A DNA stretch of 33,939 bases, taken from Clostridiales bacterium. GTDB lineage: Bacteria > Bacillota > Clostridia > Oscillospirales > Oscillospiraceae. Shown piece after piece: positions 7,884 to 16,194 of this stretch (its first letter is position 1; the number at the start of each line of letters is the position of its first letter). The stretch spans positions 1 through 33,939 of the forward strand of contig SFEX01000031.1 in NCBI GenBank assembly GCA_004557075.1. Direction: 5' to 3'. The translations under genes and the position numbers were made by a program. The notes beneath the pieces were generated by a model, which was not told the origin of the DNA, did no database searches, and worked only from the letters and a program-made list of their open reading frames with translations.

Positions 7884-8825
7884 ATGATACCGAAGATCGT
7901 TGTTGTAACAGGCCCGACGGCGACGGGCAAGACAAAGCTTGCGGTCGCGCTGGCAAGGGATCTTAACGGCGAGATAGTCTCCGCCGACTCCATGCAGCTC
8001 TATCGCCGCATGGATATCGGCACCGCCAAGGTCACGCCCAATGAGGCGCAGGGCGTGCCGCACCACATGATCGACGTCGCAGAGCCGGACGAGAGCTTCT
8101 CGGTCGCGCGCTACGTTCATGATGCCGGGCGCTGCGTTGACGATATACTCTCGCGCGGCAAGCTGCCCATATTGGCCGGCGGCACGAATTTATATATCGA
8201 CTCGCTCATATCAGGCCGCGACTTTGCCGAAAATGAGGGCGATAACGCCCTGCGGGAGAGCTTAGGCGCGGAGTATGACGCGCTCGGCGGCGAGGCTATG
8301 CTCGAGCGGCTGCGCGAAATTGACCCCGAGCGCGCGGCAAAGCTGCACCCGGCCGATAAGCGGCGCATTATCCGCGCCATCGAGGTTTATACCCTCAGCG
8401 GCAGGACCATAACTCAGCACGACGCGGAAACGAAGGCGATCCCCCCGCGCTACGAAGCCGTGCGCATAGTCCTTGACTATGAGGACAGGGCAGAGCTTTA
8501 CCGGCGCATCGACAGCCGCGTTGACGAGATGGTCGCGCAGGGGCTTTTTGACGAGGTAAAGGCGCTTCTTGACGAGGGGCTGTCACCCGATATGACGGCG
8601 ATGCAGGCTATCGGCTACAAGGAACCGGCGGCGTTTTTCCGCGGCGAGCTGACGAGGGAGGAAGCGATCGAGCTTATAAAGCGCGAATCGCGCCGCTACG
8701 CAAAGCGCCAGCTCACATGGCTCAGGCGCGACGACAGCGCTCTGCGCATACGCTGGGGCGTATCGCCCGATTTTAATGAAGCCCGACGGCTTTCGACTGA
8801 ATATTTGCACTCGCGTGGTTTATGA
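7884..8825 (+). CDS. miaA: tRNA dimethylallyltransferase MiaA
   Basis: Transfers a dimethylallyl group to N6 of A37 in tRNAs that read UNN codons. The 313-residue protein starts MIPKIVVVTGPTATGKT with the P-loop at residues 10-17, followed by DSMQLYRRMDIGTAK (substrate and tRNA contacts), HHMIDV, and AGGTNLYIDSL, as in other MiaA proteins. The ATG at 7884 gives the normal length; an upstream TTG in frame lies in the repeat. The Shine-Dalgarno is the GAAAGGAAA of the repeat end. The last six codons (LHSRGL, 8805-8822) coincide with the repeat motif TTGCACTCGCG, so the end of the gene is repeat-derived. hfq follows 49 bases downstream. Confidence 0.96.
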   Translation: MIPKIVVVTGPTATGKTKLAVALARDLNGEIVSADSMQLYRRMDIGTAKVTPNEAQGVPHHMIDVAEPDESFSVARYVHDAGRCVDDILSRGKLPILAGGTNLYIDSLISGRDFAENEGDNALRESLGAEYDALGGEAMLERLREIDPERAAKLHPADKRRIIRAIEVYTLSGRTITQHDAETKAIPPRYEAVRIVLDYEDRAELYRRIDSRVDEMVAQGLFDEVKALLDEGLSPDMTAMQAIGYKEPAAFFRGELTREEAIELIKRESRRYAKRQLTWLRRDDSALRIRWGVSPDFNEARRLSTEYLHSRGL

Positions 8826-8874
8826 TATTTTCGCACCGAACAGGTGCCAAAATACATATACAGGAGCTGCAATC

Positions 8875-9102
8875 ATGCAAAAGACACAGAATTTACAGGA
8901 CGCATTTCTCAACCAGGTTCGCCGCGATAAGGTAAGCCTCACGGTTTTCCTCATGAACGGCTTTCAGATGCACGGGGTCGTAAAGGGCTACGACGGCTTC
9001 ACCGTTGTGCTCGACTCCGACGGCAGGCAGCAGCTTATTTATAAGCATGCCATATCCACCATAATCCCGCCCAAGCCCGTGGAGCTTTCCTGCGAGGAAT
9101 GA
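8875..9102 (+). CDS. hfq: RNA chaperone Hfq
   Basis: A 75-residue Sm-like protein that forms hexameric rings and assists small-RNA/mRNA pairing. Visible are NLQDAFLNQVRRDKVSLTVFLMNGFQMHGVV (Sm1) and the Sm2 motif IYKHAIST. The start at 8875 follows an AGGAGC site. The C-terminus is short, as in other Firmicutes. It sits after miaA as in many bacteria, and its stop codon overlaps the start of the next gene (ATGA), so translation is coupled. Confidence 0.97.
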   Translation: MQKTQNLQDAFLNQVRRDKVSLTVFLMNGFQMHGVVKGYDGFTVVLDSDGRQQLIYKHAISTIIPPKPVELSCEE

Positions 9103-9938
9103 TGCGAGGCGCGGGATACCTTCGCTTTGCCGCCGCCGCGCTTTTCTTAGCGCTGGCGGCATACCTCGGAGCCGGCTTTCTTCAAAGCGCCGAGGCACCA
9201 AAAACGGTGCGCGCGCAGCGCGTGACCGAGAGCAGCGCGCTGTGCTTAGAGGGCGTCGTTCTGCGCGATGAGAGCTATGTCACATGCTCGGATAACGACG
9301 CCTACCTGCCTTTCCGCACCGGCGAGCGCGTGCGGGGCGGGGAGGTTATCGCCGTCAGGCGGGAGGCGGAAGATGCCTACCTCAGCCTGCTCGACGAGAG
9401 AAACGGAGCGCCGCCCGTCAGCGGCGAGCTGCGCGGGCTAATATACGCGCCCTGCGGCGGCTTTTTCAGCAATTATCTTGACGGCTTTGAGGAAATGAGC
9501 CTTGATGATTTCGATGGCTTCACGCCGGAAATTCCCGAAAACGCCGTCGGCAAGATCGTCCGGGGCGGCTGGCTTTTCGTCGCGGATACAAACGAGGCCG
9601 CCTCGCTCCGGCGCGGCCAGACCGTCACGCTCACGCTGCTTGACAGTTACCCGGCGCAGGTGCTGTCAAACGATAACGGCAGGCTCGTACTGCGCTGCCG
9701 AGAGGGGCTTTGCGACGTGCTCAACGCCCGCCGCCTGACGCTGACCGTGACAATGTCCGAGAGCAGCGGGATAAAGGTTCCCGCAGATGCTGTGCACCGC
9801 GATTCCGACGGCGCATTTGTGTACGTTCTCAGGGCGGGCATGGAGGAAAAGTGCCCGGTCGAGATAATTTTTCAAAACGAAGACTACTTCCTCGTGCGGG
9901 AGAATGAGCTGCGCGAGGGGATGGATATAATTTTTTAA
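9099..9938 (+). CDS. HlyD-like membrane-anchored protein
   Basis: 279 residues. One N-terminal membrane helix (about residues 8-27) and then an extracytoplasmic region with features of periplasmic-adaptor/HlyD-type proteins: an early beta segment (CLEGVVLRDESYV), a RTGERVRGGEVIAV lipoyl-like segment, a RRGQTVTLTL segment and the GIKVPADAVHRDSDGAFVYVLRAG motif typical of membrane-fusion beta-barrels. No transporter gene is next to it, so an export role is not shown. Its start ATG overlaps the hfq stop; a downstream ATG is only one codon later. An R1 repeat begins at the TAA stop. Confidence 0.65.
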   Translation: MMRGAGYLRFAAAALFLALAAYLGAGFLQSAEAPKTVRAQRVTESSALCLEGVVLRDESYVTCSDNDAYLPFRTGERVRGGEVIAVRREAEDAYLSLLDERNGAPPVSGELRGLIYAPCGGFFSNYLDGFEEMSLDDFDGFTPEIPENAVGKIVRGGWLFVADTNEAASLRRGQTVTLTLLDSYPAQVLSNDNGRLVLRCREGLCDVLNARRLTLTVTMSESSGIKVPADAVHRDSDGAFVYVLRAGMEEKCPVEIIFQNEDYFLVRENELREGMDIIF

Positions 9939-10370
9939 TTCGTTGCTACATTTTTAATATTCGTTTTTGCGTCAGCCCGACCTATGATATTGGCAATTGC
10001 CGATTTTGCACTCGCGCACTAATTGTAGGGGCGAGCATCGCTCGTCCGCTTCTCAAATCATGCGGCGCGGCAAAATAGATGCTGGATGCCAGAAATCGCG
10101 TTCCCGTTATCCTCTGGAAATTGACCTGCAAGCGAGTGCAATCACGATTATTGCCATTGTCACCGGTCGAGCCGTTGCAATAGCGATTCTTTTAAGCCTT
10201 AATGCGAATTGCCCCTCCGGCAGGAGCGGACGGCCAATGGCCGCCCCTACGGGTGCAGAGGTTGTTGAACATTGCTGTTTCTAATTCAGAGCGCGAGTGC
10301 AATAACGACAACAGCAATGTCAATGGTCGGGACACCGCAAAAGCGATTATTTAAAATGTAAAAATCGAAT
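9936..10370. repeat. 448-base gap filled by repeats (inverted R1 units, two R2 elements)
   Basis: No gene. A minus-oriented R1 unit starts at the upstream stop codon (TAATTCGTTGC) and ends at TTTTGCACTCGCGCAC near 10020. An R2 palindrome (GGGCGAGCATCGCTCGTCC) lies at about 10029-10047. An unassigned stretch is at 10050-10130. An R1 fragment with GCGAGTGCAATCACG follows, then a second R2 element (about 10208-10280), then a plus R1 unit from GCGCGAGTGCAATAACG (about 10291) to 10366, just before the yggS Shine-Dalgarno. Confidence 0.85.
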
Positions 10371-10386
10371 AAAAAAGGTGATAGAT

Positions 10387-11088
10387 ATGAGCATTGAAGA
10401 AAACGTTAAGCGGGTAAAGGAAGAAATGGCTGCGGCGTGCTCTCGCTGCGGGGTCGCTCCGGGGAGCGTGCTGCTTTGCGCCGCAACGAAGATGAACGAC
10501 GCGCATCGCGTGCGCGAGGCGATAGCCGCAGGTGTTGACATCTGCGGCGAAAACCGCGTTCAGGAGCTGACGGAAAAGCTCGAGCAGGGCGCGTATGAAG
10601 GCTGCCCGCTGCATTTTATCGGCAGGCTGCAAAAAAACAAGGTCAAGTACATCGTCGGCAAGGTTGAGCTTATTCACTCGGCCGACAGCGTTGAGCTTAT
10701 CGAGGTCATCAATAAGCGCGCGGCGGCTATGGGCACAACGCAGGATATACTGCTTGAGGTGAACATCGGCGGCGAGGAGGCAAAGGGCGGTTTTGCGCCG
10801 GAAAAGCTGTGGGAAATTCTGCCGCTGATGGCAGATTTTCAGGCCGTGAGGGTGCGCGGGCTGATGGCAATACCCCCGATTTGTGAAAATATGGAGGAAA
10901 ATCGGCCATATTTTCGCGCAATGAAGCAGCTTTTTGTTGACATTGGGGCAAAAAAATACGATAATGTCTCTATGGACTTTCTATCCATGGGCATGAGCGC
11001 GGATTTTCAGGCCGCCATCGAGGAGGGCGCGAACATCGTCCGTGTTGGCAGCGGCATATTCGGCGCGAGGAATTATAATTGCCATTGA
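10387..11088 (+). CDS. yggS: YggS-family pyridoxal-phosphate homeostasis protein
   Basis: A 233-residue TIM-barrel PLP-binding protein without known catalytic activity, important for vitamin B6 and amino-acid balance. The PLP lysine is in LLCAATKMND (Lys35); GENRVQEL, HFIGRLQKNK, LLEVNIGGE, GLMAIPP and MDFLSMGMSADFQAAIEEGANIVRVGSGIFG are all family motifs. The ATG at 10387 follows an AAAAAGGTG site; a GTG three codons earlier is less likely. It heads the yggS-sepF-divIVA cluster known from Gram-positive bacteria. The codons for the last residues (NCH) and the TGA lie in a segment (AATTGCCATTGAGGCGATTCG) that also occurs inverted in the repeat block at 2930-2951, so the gene end is repeat-derived. 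Confidence 0.93.
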   Translation: MSIEENVKRVKEEMAAACSRCGVAPGSVLLCAATKMNDAHRVREAIAAGVDICGENRVQELTEKLEQGAYEGCPLHFIGRLQKNKVKYIVGKVELIHSADSVELIEVINKRAAAMGTTQDILLEVNIGGEEAKGGFAPEKLWEILPLMADFQAVRVRGLMAIPPICENMEENRPYFRAMKQLFVDIGAKKYDNVSMDFLSMGMSADFQAAIEEGANIVRVGSGIFGARNYNCH

Positions 11089-11545
11089 GGCGATTCGGCG
11101 CCGGCTGGCGCTCCTCGCCGGAGAGGCGATTCGCGTTGAGATTGATGCTTATCGTTATTGCGACAGCCCGAATATGAACATTGGAGCATAGTGAAAATAT
11201 CCAAGCACTAATTCAGTGCGCGAGTGCAAAAAAGACAATTGCCATTTCTACCGATCGGGAACCGGAAGAAACGATAACATGAAGCGTTGCAACGAAAGGG
11301 AAAAACCGGTCGGGAACCGGCAAAAGCGATGATTTGAAATGCAGCAACGACAGGGAAAAAACACCTCATCCGGCTCGCCGCAAGCGGCGACCCACCTTCC
11401 CCTCAAGGGGAAGGCATGAACGGAGGCTTTTTCCTGCCGGTCGATTTCTACTGCACTAATTAAGGGCGCGAGTGCAAAGAAGATTATCTCCATTATCACC
11501 GGTCGGGTTATGGTAAAAACGATTATTTTAAACTGAAAAACGGAG
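11071..11545. repeat. 464-base gap of repeats (R2 remnant, tandem half-units, R3 element)
   Basis: No gene. From yggS: a GCCGGAGAGGCGATTCG remnant, a minus R1 half (GCTTATCGTTATTGCGACAGCCCG), a plus R1 unit from about 11208 (ACTAATTCAGTGCGCGAGTGC), a 55-base tandem duplication of its right half (copies starting 11250 and 11305, each beginning ACCGRTCGGGAACCGG), an R3 element at about 11363-11420, then another R1 unit from about 11455 to the sepF Shine-Dalgarno. The tandem duplication has the same 55-base register as that before miaA. Confidence 0.85.
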
Positions 11546-11552
11546 GAAAAAA

Positions 11553-12032
11553 ATGGCGTGGTTTGAAAATATAAAAAACGCAATGCATCCCTATGATGAT
11601 GACTATATAGAGAACGAAGAAAGAGCGGCAGAGGAGGAATTTGCCGAGGAGGAGGCTCCCGCACAGGAGGAGAGCTTTGAGGAAAAGCAGCCCCGCCCCG
11701 TTTTCTCCCGCAGGGAGAGCAGAACGCCGCCCCCGCCTCCCGCTCCGGAAAAGAGCGCCAGGACGAGGATGCTTATGGCCATCCCCATTGAATTTGAAGA
11801 TACCATTGAGATTGCCGACAGCATCAAATCGCGTCAGGCCGTTCTCGTGAATCTTGAAAAGACAGACCGCGACACGGCTCGCCGCATGGTGGACTTTTTG
11901 TCCGGCGTTACCTACGCCTTGGGCGGCAGAATAATGCGTGTTTCGGATAAAGCGTGTATAGCCACACCCGCAAATGTCGACCTCGTAGGCGACGCGGTGG
12001 AGGATTTCGAAAACGCCGGTCTGTATTTCTGA
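11553..12032 (+). CDS. sepF: Cell division protein SepF
   Basis: A 159-residue cytoplasmic protein that tethers and aligns FtsZ filaments at the membrane. The N-terminus (MAWFENIKNAM) forms the amphipathic membrane anchor; residues about 15-72 are an acidic then proline-rich linker (TPPPPPAP); the conserved SepF core follows, with AVLVNLEKTDRDTARRMVDFLSGVTYALGG and RVSDKACIATPANVDL. A GGAGGAAA site precedes the ATG. It lies between yggs and divIVA, the conserved division cluster of Gram-positive bacteria. Confidence 0.95.
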   Translation: MAWFENIKNAMHPYDDDYIENEERAAEEEFAEEEAPAQEESFEEKQPRPVFSRRESRTPPPPPAPEKSARTRMLMAIPIEFEDTIEIADSIKSRQAVLVNLEKTDRDTARRMVDFLSGVTYALGGRIMRVSDKACIATPANVDLVGDAVEDFENAGLYF

Positions 12033-12091
12033 TACGGCGCAGGCAAAGATAATAAAAAGCAAACAGCAACTACTGAAAGGTGGATTTAGAT

Positions 12092-12670
12092 ATGACTACT
12101 CCTCAGGAAATCCGGGAAAAAAGCTTTGACAAAGCCAGAAGCATGTTCGGCGGCTACGACATGGTCGCTATCGACGACTATCTCGACGAGCTTGCAAACG
12201 ACTTTGAAGCGCTCCAGAAGGAGAATGCCGTCCTCAAGGGCAAGATGAAGGTTCTTGTTGACAAGATCGAAGAGTACCGCAACAACGAGAGCGCCCTGAA
12301 CATGGCCATCCTCTCCGCGCAGAAGCTCAGCGTCCAGATCGAGAACGACGCCCGCGCCCGCGCCCAGACGATCGTGTCCGAGGCCGAGGCGAAGGCCTCC
12401 GCGCTTCTCGGCGGCATCGACGAGCGCATCGCTCTGGAGGAATCCCGCCTTCAGGCCGCGAAGCTCAGCTCCGCGAAGTTCTTCGACTCCGTGCGCGAGA
12501 TGTGCCAGAAGCAGCTTGACACGCTCGATACCATCAGCGCCGCCTCCCGCCTTGGCTCCGACAAGGCCACCGAGGCCATACGAATACCTGCCGAGCCCGC
12601 AGCTCCCACTCCCGCCCCCGTGGATGCAGGCAACACTCAGGTGTTCAGCTTTGTAAAAGACGAGATCTGA
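12092..12670 (+). CDS. divIVA: DivIVA-domain cell division / polarity protein
   Basis: A 192-residue coiled-coil protein. The N-terminal lipid-binding domain (TPQEIREKSFDKARSMFGGYDMVAIDDYLDELANDFEAL) matches the DivIVA domain; long heptad-rich helices run from about residue 35 to 145, and the tail is proline/alanine rich. DivIVA proteins gather at negatively curved membrane (septum, poles) and recruit other factors. I take the ATG at 12092 after a GAAAGGTGG site rather than the GTG at 12080, which is inside that site. It follows sepF by 59 bases. Confidence 0.93.
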   Translation: MTTPQEIREKSFDKARSMFGGYDMVAIDDYLDELANDFEALQKENAVLKGKMKVLVDKIEEYRNNESALNMAILSAQKLSVQIENDARARAQTIVSEAEAKASALLGGIDERIALEESRLQAAKLSSAKFFDSVREMCQKQLDTLDTISAASRLGSDKATEAIRIPAEPAAPTPAPVDAGNTQVFSFVKDEI

Positions 12671-12677
12671 GTTTTTT

Positions 12678-12760
12678 GCCGAAATGAAAATTTCGGCTTA
12701 ACTGCGTTGCAACAGAAGGCGTGCGAACGGGATTTGACCTTTCGACACGCCTTCTACATT
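12678..12760 (+). terminator. Hairpins after divIVA, the second a probable intrinsic terminator
   Basis: GCCGAAAT / ATTTCGGC (12678-12685 and 12690-12697) closes on a GAAA loop. Then AGAAGGCGTG (12714-12723) pairs perfectly with CACGCCTTCT (12746-12755) and is followed by ACATTTTTTG, an adequate U-tract. The second hairpin is the likely end of the sepF-divIVA transcript. Confidence 0.7.
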
Positions 12761-12770
12761 TTTTGCAGCA

Positions 12771-12981
12771 TTGCATGACAAGGGAATACACGGTTTTGAC
12801 GGGCACAAATGCACCCATACTGCTTCAAAGCCCTTGACAATACACAAAGTATTCTCTGCGGCCTTTTCATTGTCTGGACGCATTTTTGCTCCGTCAAAAC
12901 TGCAAGCACCTGACAGCAATATAATTTTGAATGATTTTTGAGAAAAATGTGCTGTCAGGCGTATATTCCCTTGTCAAGCAA
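12771..12981. repeat. About 210-base hyphenated palindrome between divIVA and ileS
   Basis: TGACAAGGGAATA (12776-12788) pairs perfectly with TATTCCCTTGTCA (12964-12976), extended outward by TTGC/GCAA. Inside, GTTTTGACGG (12793-12802) pairs with CCGTCAAAAC (12891-12900), and the adjacent GGGCACAAATGCACCC pairs imperfectly with the segment before 12891. The centre has AATAC-ACAAA-GTATT near 12839-12853. The right arm carries an extra hairpin, CCTGACAGC (12909-12917) with GCTGTCAGG (12951-12959). This is either a small inverted-repeat mobile element or a structured RNA. It does not resemble the R1-R4 repeats, and no convincing ORF lies in it. Confidence 0.75.
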
Positions 12982-13042
12982 CGCTAATCGGCTAACCGAT
13001 ACCTATAAATAGTCTATTTAAAAAATTAGAGGAGAAATAAAC

Positions 13043-15844
13043 ATGGCACAGAAATACGACGCAACACTTAATCTTCCCAAGACCGAGTTCCCCATGCGCG
13101 CGGGACTGCCCAAGCGCGAGCCGGAGATGCTCAAGCGCTGGGAGGAGCTTGATATCTATAACGAAATGCTCAAGAAGAACGAGGGCAAGCCCCTGTTCAA
13201 CCTCCACGACGGCCCTCCGTTCTCAAACGGCGCCATCCACATGGGTCACGCGCTCAACAAGGCGCTCAAGGACTTTATCACCCGTTCCTACGCCATGCGC
13301 GGCTACTACACGCCCTATATCCCCGGCTGGGATAACCACGGCATGCCCATCGAGAGCGCCATCATTAAGGAGCAGAAGCTCAACCATAAGGCCATGAGCG
13401 TCGCCGACTTCCGCTCGGCATGCGAGGCATACGCCGAGAAGTACATCGGTATCCAGATGGAGGGCTTCAAACGTCTCGGCGTTGTCGGCGACTGGGAGCA
13501 TCCCTACAGAACCATGGACAAGGGCTTCGAGGCCGACGAGGTTCGCGTATTCGGCAAGATGTATAAAAACGGCCATATCTACAAGGGTCTCAAGCCCGTC
13601 TACTGGTGCGCCCACGACGAGACCGCGCTTGCCGAGGCCGAGATCGAGTATCAGGACGACCCCTGCACCACCGTGTATGTAAAGTTCCCGATGAACGACG
13701 ATCTGGGCAAGCTCAGCCATCTTGACAAGTCGAAGCTGTTCTTCGTCATCTGGACGACCACGATCTGGACTCTGCCCGGCAACCTCGCCATCGCACTGCA
13801 CCCGGCCGATAGCTACGCCGTCGTCAAGGCTCCTAACGGCGAGATGTATATCATGGCGGAGGCGCTGGTAAAGAAGGTCATGAATATCGGCGGCTTCGAG
13901 GAGTATGAGATCGTCGAGACTCACGAGGGCGCGTTCTTTGAGAATATGCTGGCCGATCACCCCTTCCTGCCCAAGACCAGCCGCCTGCTGCTGGCAGACT
14001 ACGTCACTATGGACTCCGGTACCGGCTGCGTCCACACCGCTCCCGGCTTCGGCGCAGAGGACTACCTCACCTGCAAGCGCTACGGTATGGACATGGTCGT
14101 TCCCGTTGACGATCAGGGACGCCATACCGATTACGCCGGCAAGTACGCCGGTATGGGCACCGAGGAATCAAACCCCGTCATCCTAAACGACATGAAAGAG
14201 AGCGGAGTTCTCTTCGCCTCCGAGGATATCGTCCACAGCTACCCCCACTGCTGGCGCTGCAAGCAGCCCATCATCTTCCGCGCCACCCCGCAGTGGTTCT
14301 GCTCGGTAGACTCCTTCAAGGAGGAGGCTGTCGCCGCCTGCGAGGACGTGCGCTGGCTGCCCGCGTGGGGCAAGGAGCGCATGGGCGCAATGATCCGCGA
14401 GAGAGCCGACTGGTGCATCTCCCGCCAGCGCCGCTGGGGTCTGCCCATCCCCGTTTTCTACTGCTCCGACTGCGGCAAGCCTGTCTGCACCGACGAGAGC
14501 ATCGAGTCTGTCGCAAAGATCTTCGAGCAGCGCGGCTCCAACGCGTGGTTTGAGCTGGAAGCAGAGGAGCTTCTGCCCGCCGGCTTCAAGTGCCCCCACT
14601 GCGGCGGCGTGCACTTCACCAAGGAGACCGACACCCTTGACGGCTGGTTCGACTCCGGCTCCACCCACTACGCGGCAATGAAGCGCGATCAGGGCTTCTG
14701 GCCGAGCACTATGTATATCGAGGGCGGCGACCAGTACCGTGGCTGGTTCCAGTCGTCTCTGCTTGTCGCTGTCGGCGCACTCGGCGAGGGCGCGCCGTAT
14801 AAGGAGTGCCTGACCCACGGCTGGACGGTCGCAGGCGACGGCAAGGTCATGCACAAGTCCCTCGGCAACGGCGTCGATCCCGCCGAGATCATCGAGGAGT
14901 TCGGCGCTGACCTCATCCGCCTCTGGGCAGGCTCGGCCGACTACCACGTCGACGTCCGCTGCTCAAAGGAGATCTTCAAGCAGCTTTCGCAGAACTACCT
15001 CAAGTTCCGCAACACCGCCCGCTACTGCCTGGGCAACCTCGACGGCTTCGACGCAAACAACCTTGTCAAGCCCGAGGACATGGAGGAGCTTGACCGCTGG
15101 GCGATCACCCGCCTGAACGCGCTCATCGAAAAGGCCGAGGCCGCCTACTGCGACTATGAGTTCCATGTGGTCTCCCACCTCATCAACGATTTCTGCGTCG
15201 TCGAGCTTTCAAACTTCTATCTTGATATCATCAAGGACAGACTCTACTGCGAAGAATGCACCGGGCTAAAGCGCCGCAGCGCTCAGACCGCACTGTTTAT
15301 CATCCTCGACACCCTCACCAAGATGTTCGCGCCCATCCTCGCCTTCACCTGCGACGAGATCTGGCTGGCAATGCCCCACCGCGACGGCGATGACGCGCGC
15401 AACGTCCTGTTCAACGAGATGAATAAGCCCTTCACCGAGTACGCGCTCGACGATGCCGCAATGGCAAAGTGGGATGCGCTCATCTCCGTCAGGGATGACG
15501 TCAACGGCGTTCTGGAGAAGGCCCGCGCCGCAAAGCGCATCGGCAAGCCCCTTGAGGCGGCGGTCACGCTGCGTGCCAAGGGCGAGAGCAAGGCCTTTGT
15601 CGATAAGGTAAAGGACATGAATCTTCAGGAGCTGCTCATCGTTTCCGAGTGCCTCATCGCCGAGGACGACGATGTCGATCCCGAGGCCGTCACCGCTCAG
15701 GGCGGCGGTAACAGCGGCCTGACGATCTCCGTCAAGGAGGCCGCAGGTACCAAGTGCCCGCGCTGCTGGATGCACTCGACAAAGGCCGATCCCGAGACCG
15801 GTCTGTGCCCGCGCTGCGCCGCGGTCGTCGCAAAGCTTGACTAA
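13043..15844 (+). CDS. ileS: Isoleucyl-tRNA synthetase
   Basis: Charges tRNA-Ile with isoleucine; 933 residues, the usual bacterial length. The class I signature is HMGH (residues 66-69, in GPPFSNGAIHMGH); the second signature appears as VMHKS at 602-606 (DGKVMHKSLGNG) rather than KMSKS; the editing domain is present (GTGCVHTAPGFGAEDY); the C-terminal zinc site is CPRCW...CPRC from about residue 904. A GAGGAG site precedes the ATG. Codon use is dominated by C- and G-ending codons, as expected for a highly expressed gene. No T-box leader motif (TGGNACC) is seen in the upstream 370 bases, which is unusual for an ileS gene in this phylum. Confidence 0.97.
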   Translation: MAQKYDATLNLPKTEFPMRAGLPKREPEMLKRWEELDIYNEMLKKNEGKPLFNLHDGPPFSNGAIHMGHALNKALKDFITRSYAMRGYYTPYIPGWDNHGMPIESAIIKEQKLNHKAMSVADFRSACEAYAEKYIGIQMEGFKRLGVVGDWEHPYRTMDKGFEADEVRVFGKMYKNGHIYKGLKPVYWCAHDETALAEAEIEYQDDPCTTVYVKFPMNDDLGKLSHLDKSKLFFVIWTTTIWTLPGNLAIALHPADSYAVVKAPNGEMYIMAEALVKKVMNIGGFEEYEIVETHEGAFFENMLADHPFLPKTSRLLLADYVTMDSGTGCVHTAPGFGAEDYLTCKRYGMDMVVPVDDQGRHTDYAGKYAGMGTEESNPVILNDMKESGVLFASEDIVHSYPHCWRCKQPIIFRATPQWFCSVDSFKEEAVAACEDVRWLPAWGKERMGAMIRERADWCISRQRRWGLPIPVFYCSDCGKPVCTDESIESVAKIFEQRGSNAWFELEAEELLPAGFKCPHCGGVHFTKETDTLDGWFDSGSTHYAAMKRDQGFWPSTMYIEGGDQYRGWFQSSLLVAVGALGEGAPYKECLTHGWTVAGDGKVMHKSLGNGVDPAEIIEEFGADLIRLWAGSADYHVDVRCSKEIFKQLSQNYLKFRNTARYCLGNLDGFDANNLVKPEDMEELDRWAITRLNALIEKAEAAYCDYEFHVVSHLINDFCVVELSNFYLDIIKDRLYCEECTGLKRRSAQTALFIILDTLTKMFAPILAFTCDEIWLAMPHRDGDDARNVLFNEMNKPFTEYALDDAAMAKWDALISVRDDVNGVLEKARAAKRIGKPLEAAVTLRAKGESKAFVDKVKDMNLQELLIVSECLIAEDDDVDPEAVTAQGGGNSGLTISVKEAAGTKCPRCWMHSTKADPETGLCPRCAAVVAKLD

Positions 15845-16190
15845 TCGCGCATATTGGTGCATTATAGTAGCGGCGGCTCCTCGCCGGAGGGGCAATTCGC
15901 CCGCCGACTGGCGGAAAGCTATTCGCATTAAAACTTCAGCTTGTCGATACTTCCTCAGCGCGACCGTAAAGAATCTCGCCCCTACGGCATCAACCTAATT
16001 AATACGGCCAAAAAATGAAACGGCCAAAACACCTCATCCGTCACGATTCGCGTGACGGATGAGGTGGCTGCTGCTGACACAGGGTCAATTCGCGCTTTGA
16101 TTAAGCGCGCGAGTGCAATAAAGATAACATCCGATCTCACCGGTCGGGCCGCTGCAATAAAGATAACAAAAAGCGCAGCAACGAAAGGGA
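15845..16190. repeat. Intergenic repeat block with a perfect 16-bp R3-derived hairpin
   Basis: No gene. An R2 remnant (CTCCTCGCCGGAGGGGC) follows ileS, then a minus R1 half (GCATTAAAACTTCAGCTTGTCG). CACCTCATCCGTCACG (16030-16045) and CGTGACGGATGAGGTG (16051-16066) form a perfect hairpin on a five-base loop; it looks like two R3 ends joined head to head. A plus R1 unit (GCGCGCGAGTGCAATAAAG, then CACCGGTCGGGCC) runs from about 16100 to the lspA Shine-Dalgarno at 16180-16190. Confidence 0.85.
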
Positions 16191-16194
16191 AAAA

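Noticed and set aside
12698..12919. A 73-codon minus-strand ORF before ileS
   Set aside because: It runs through the palindrome arms and the divIVA terminator, lacks a Shine-Dalgarno and shows no family resemblance.
12671..13042. T-box riboswitch for ileS
   Set aside because: I searched for TGGNACC and the GNTG-type features of T-boxes and saw none; the palindrome there has a different design.
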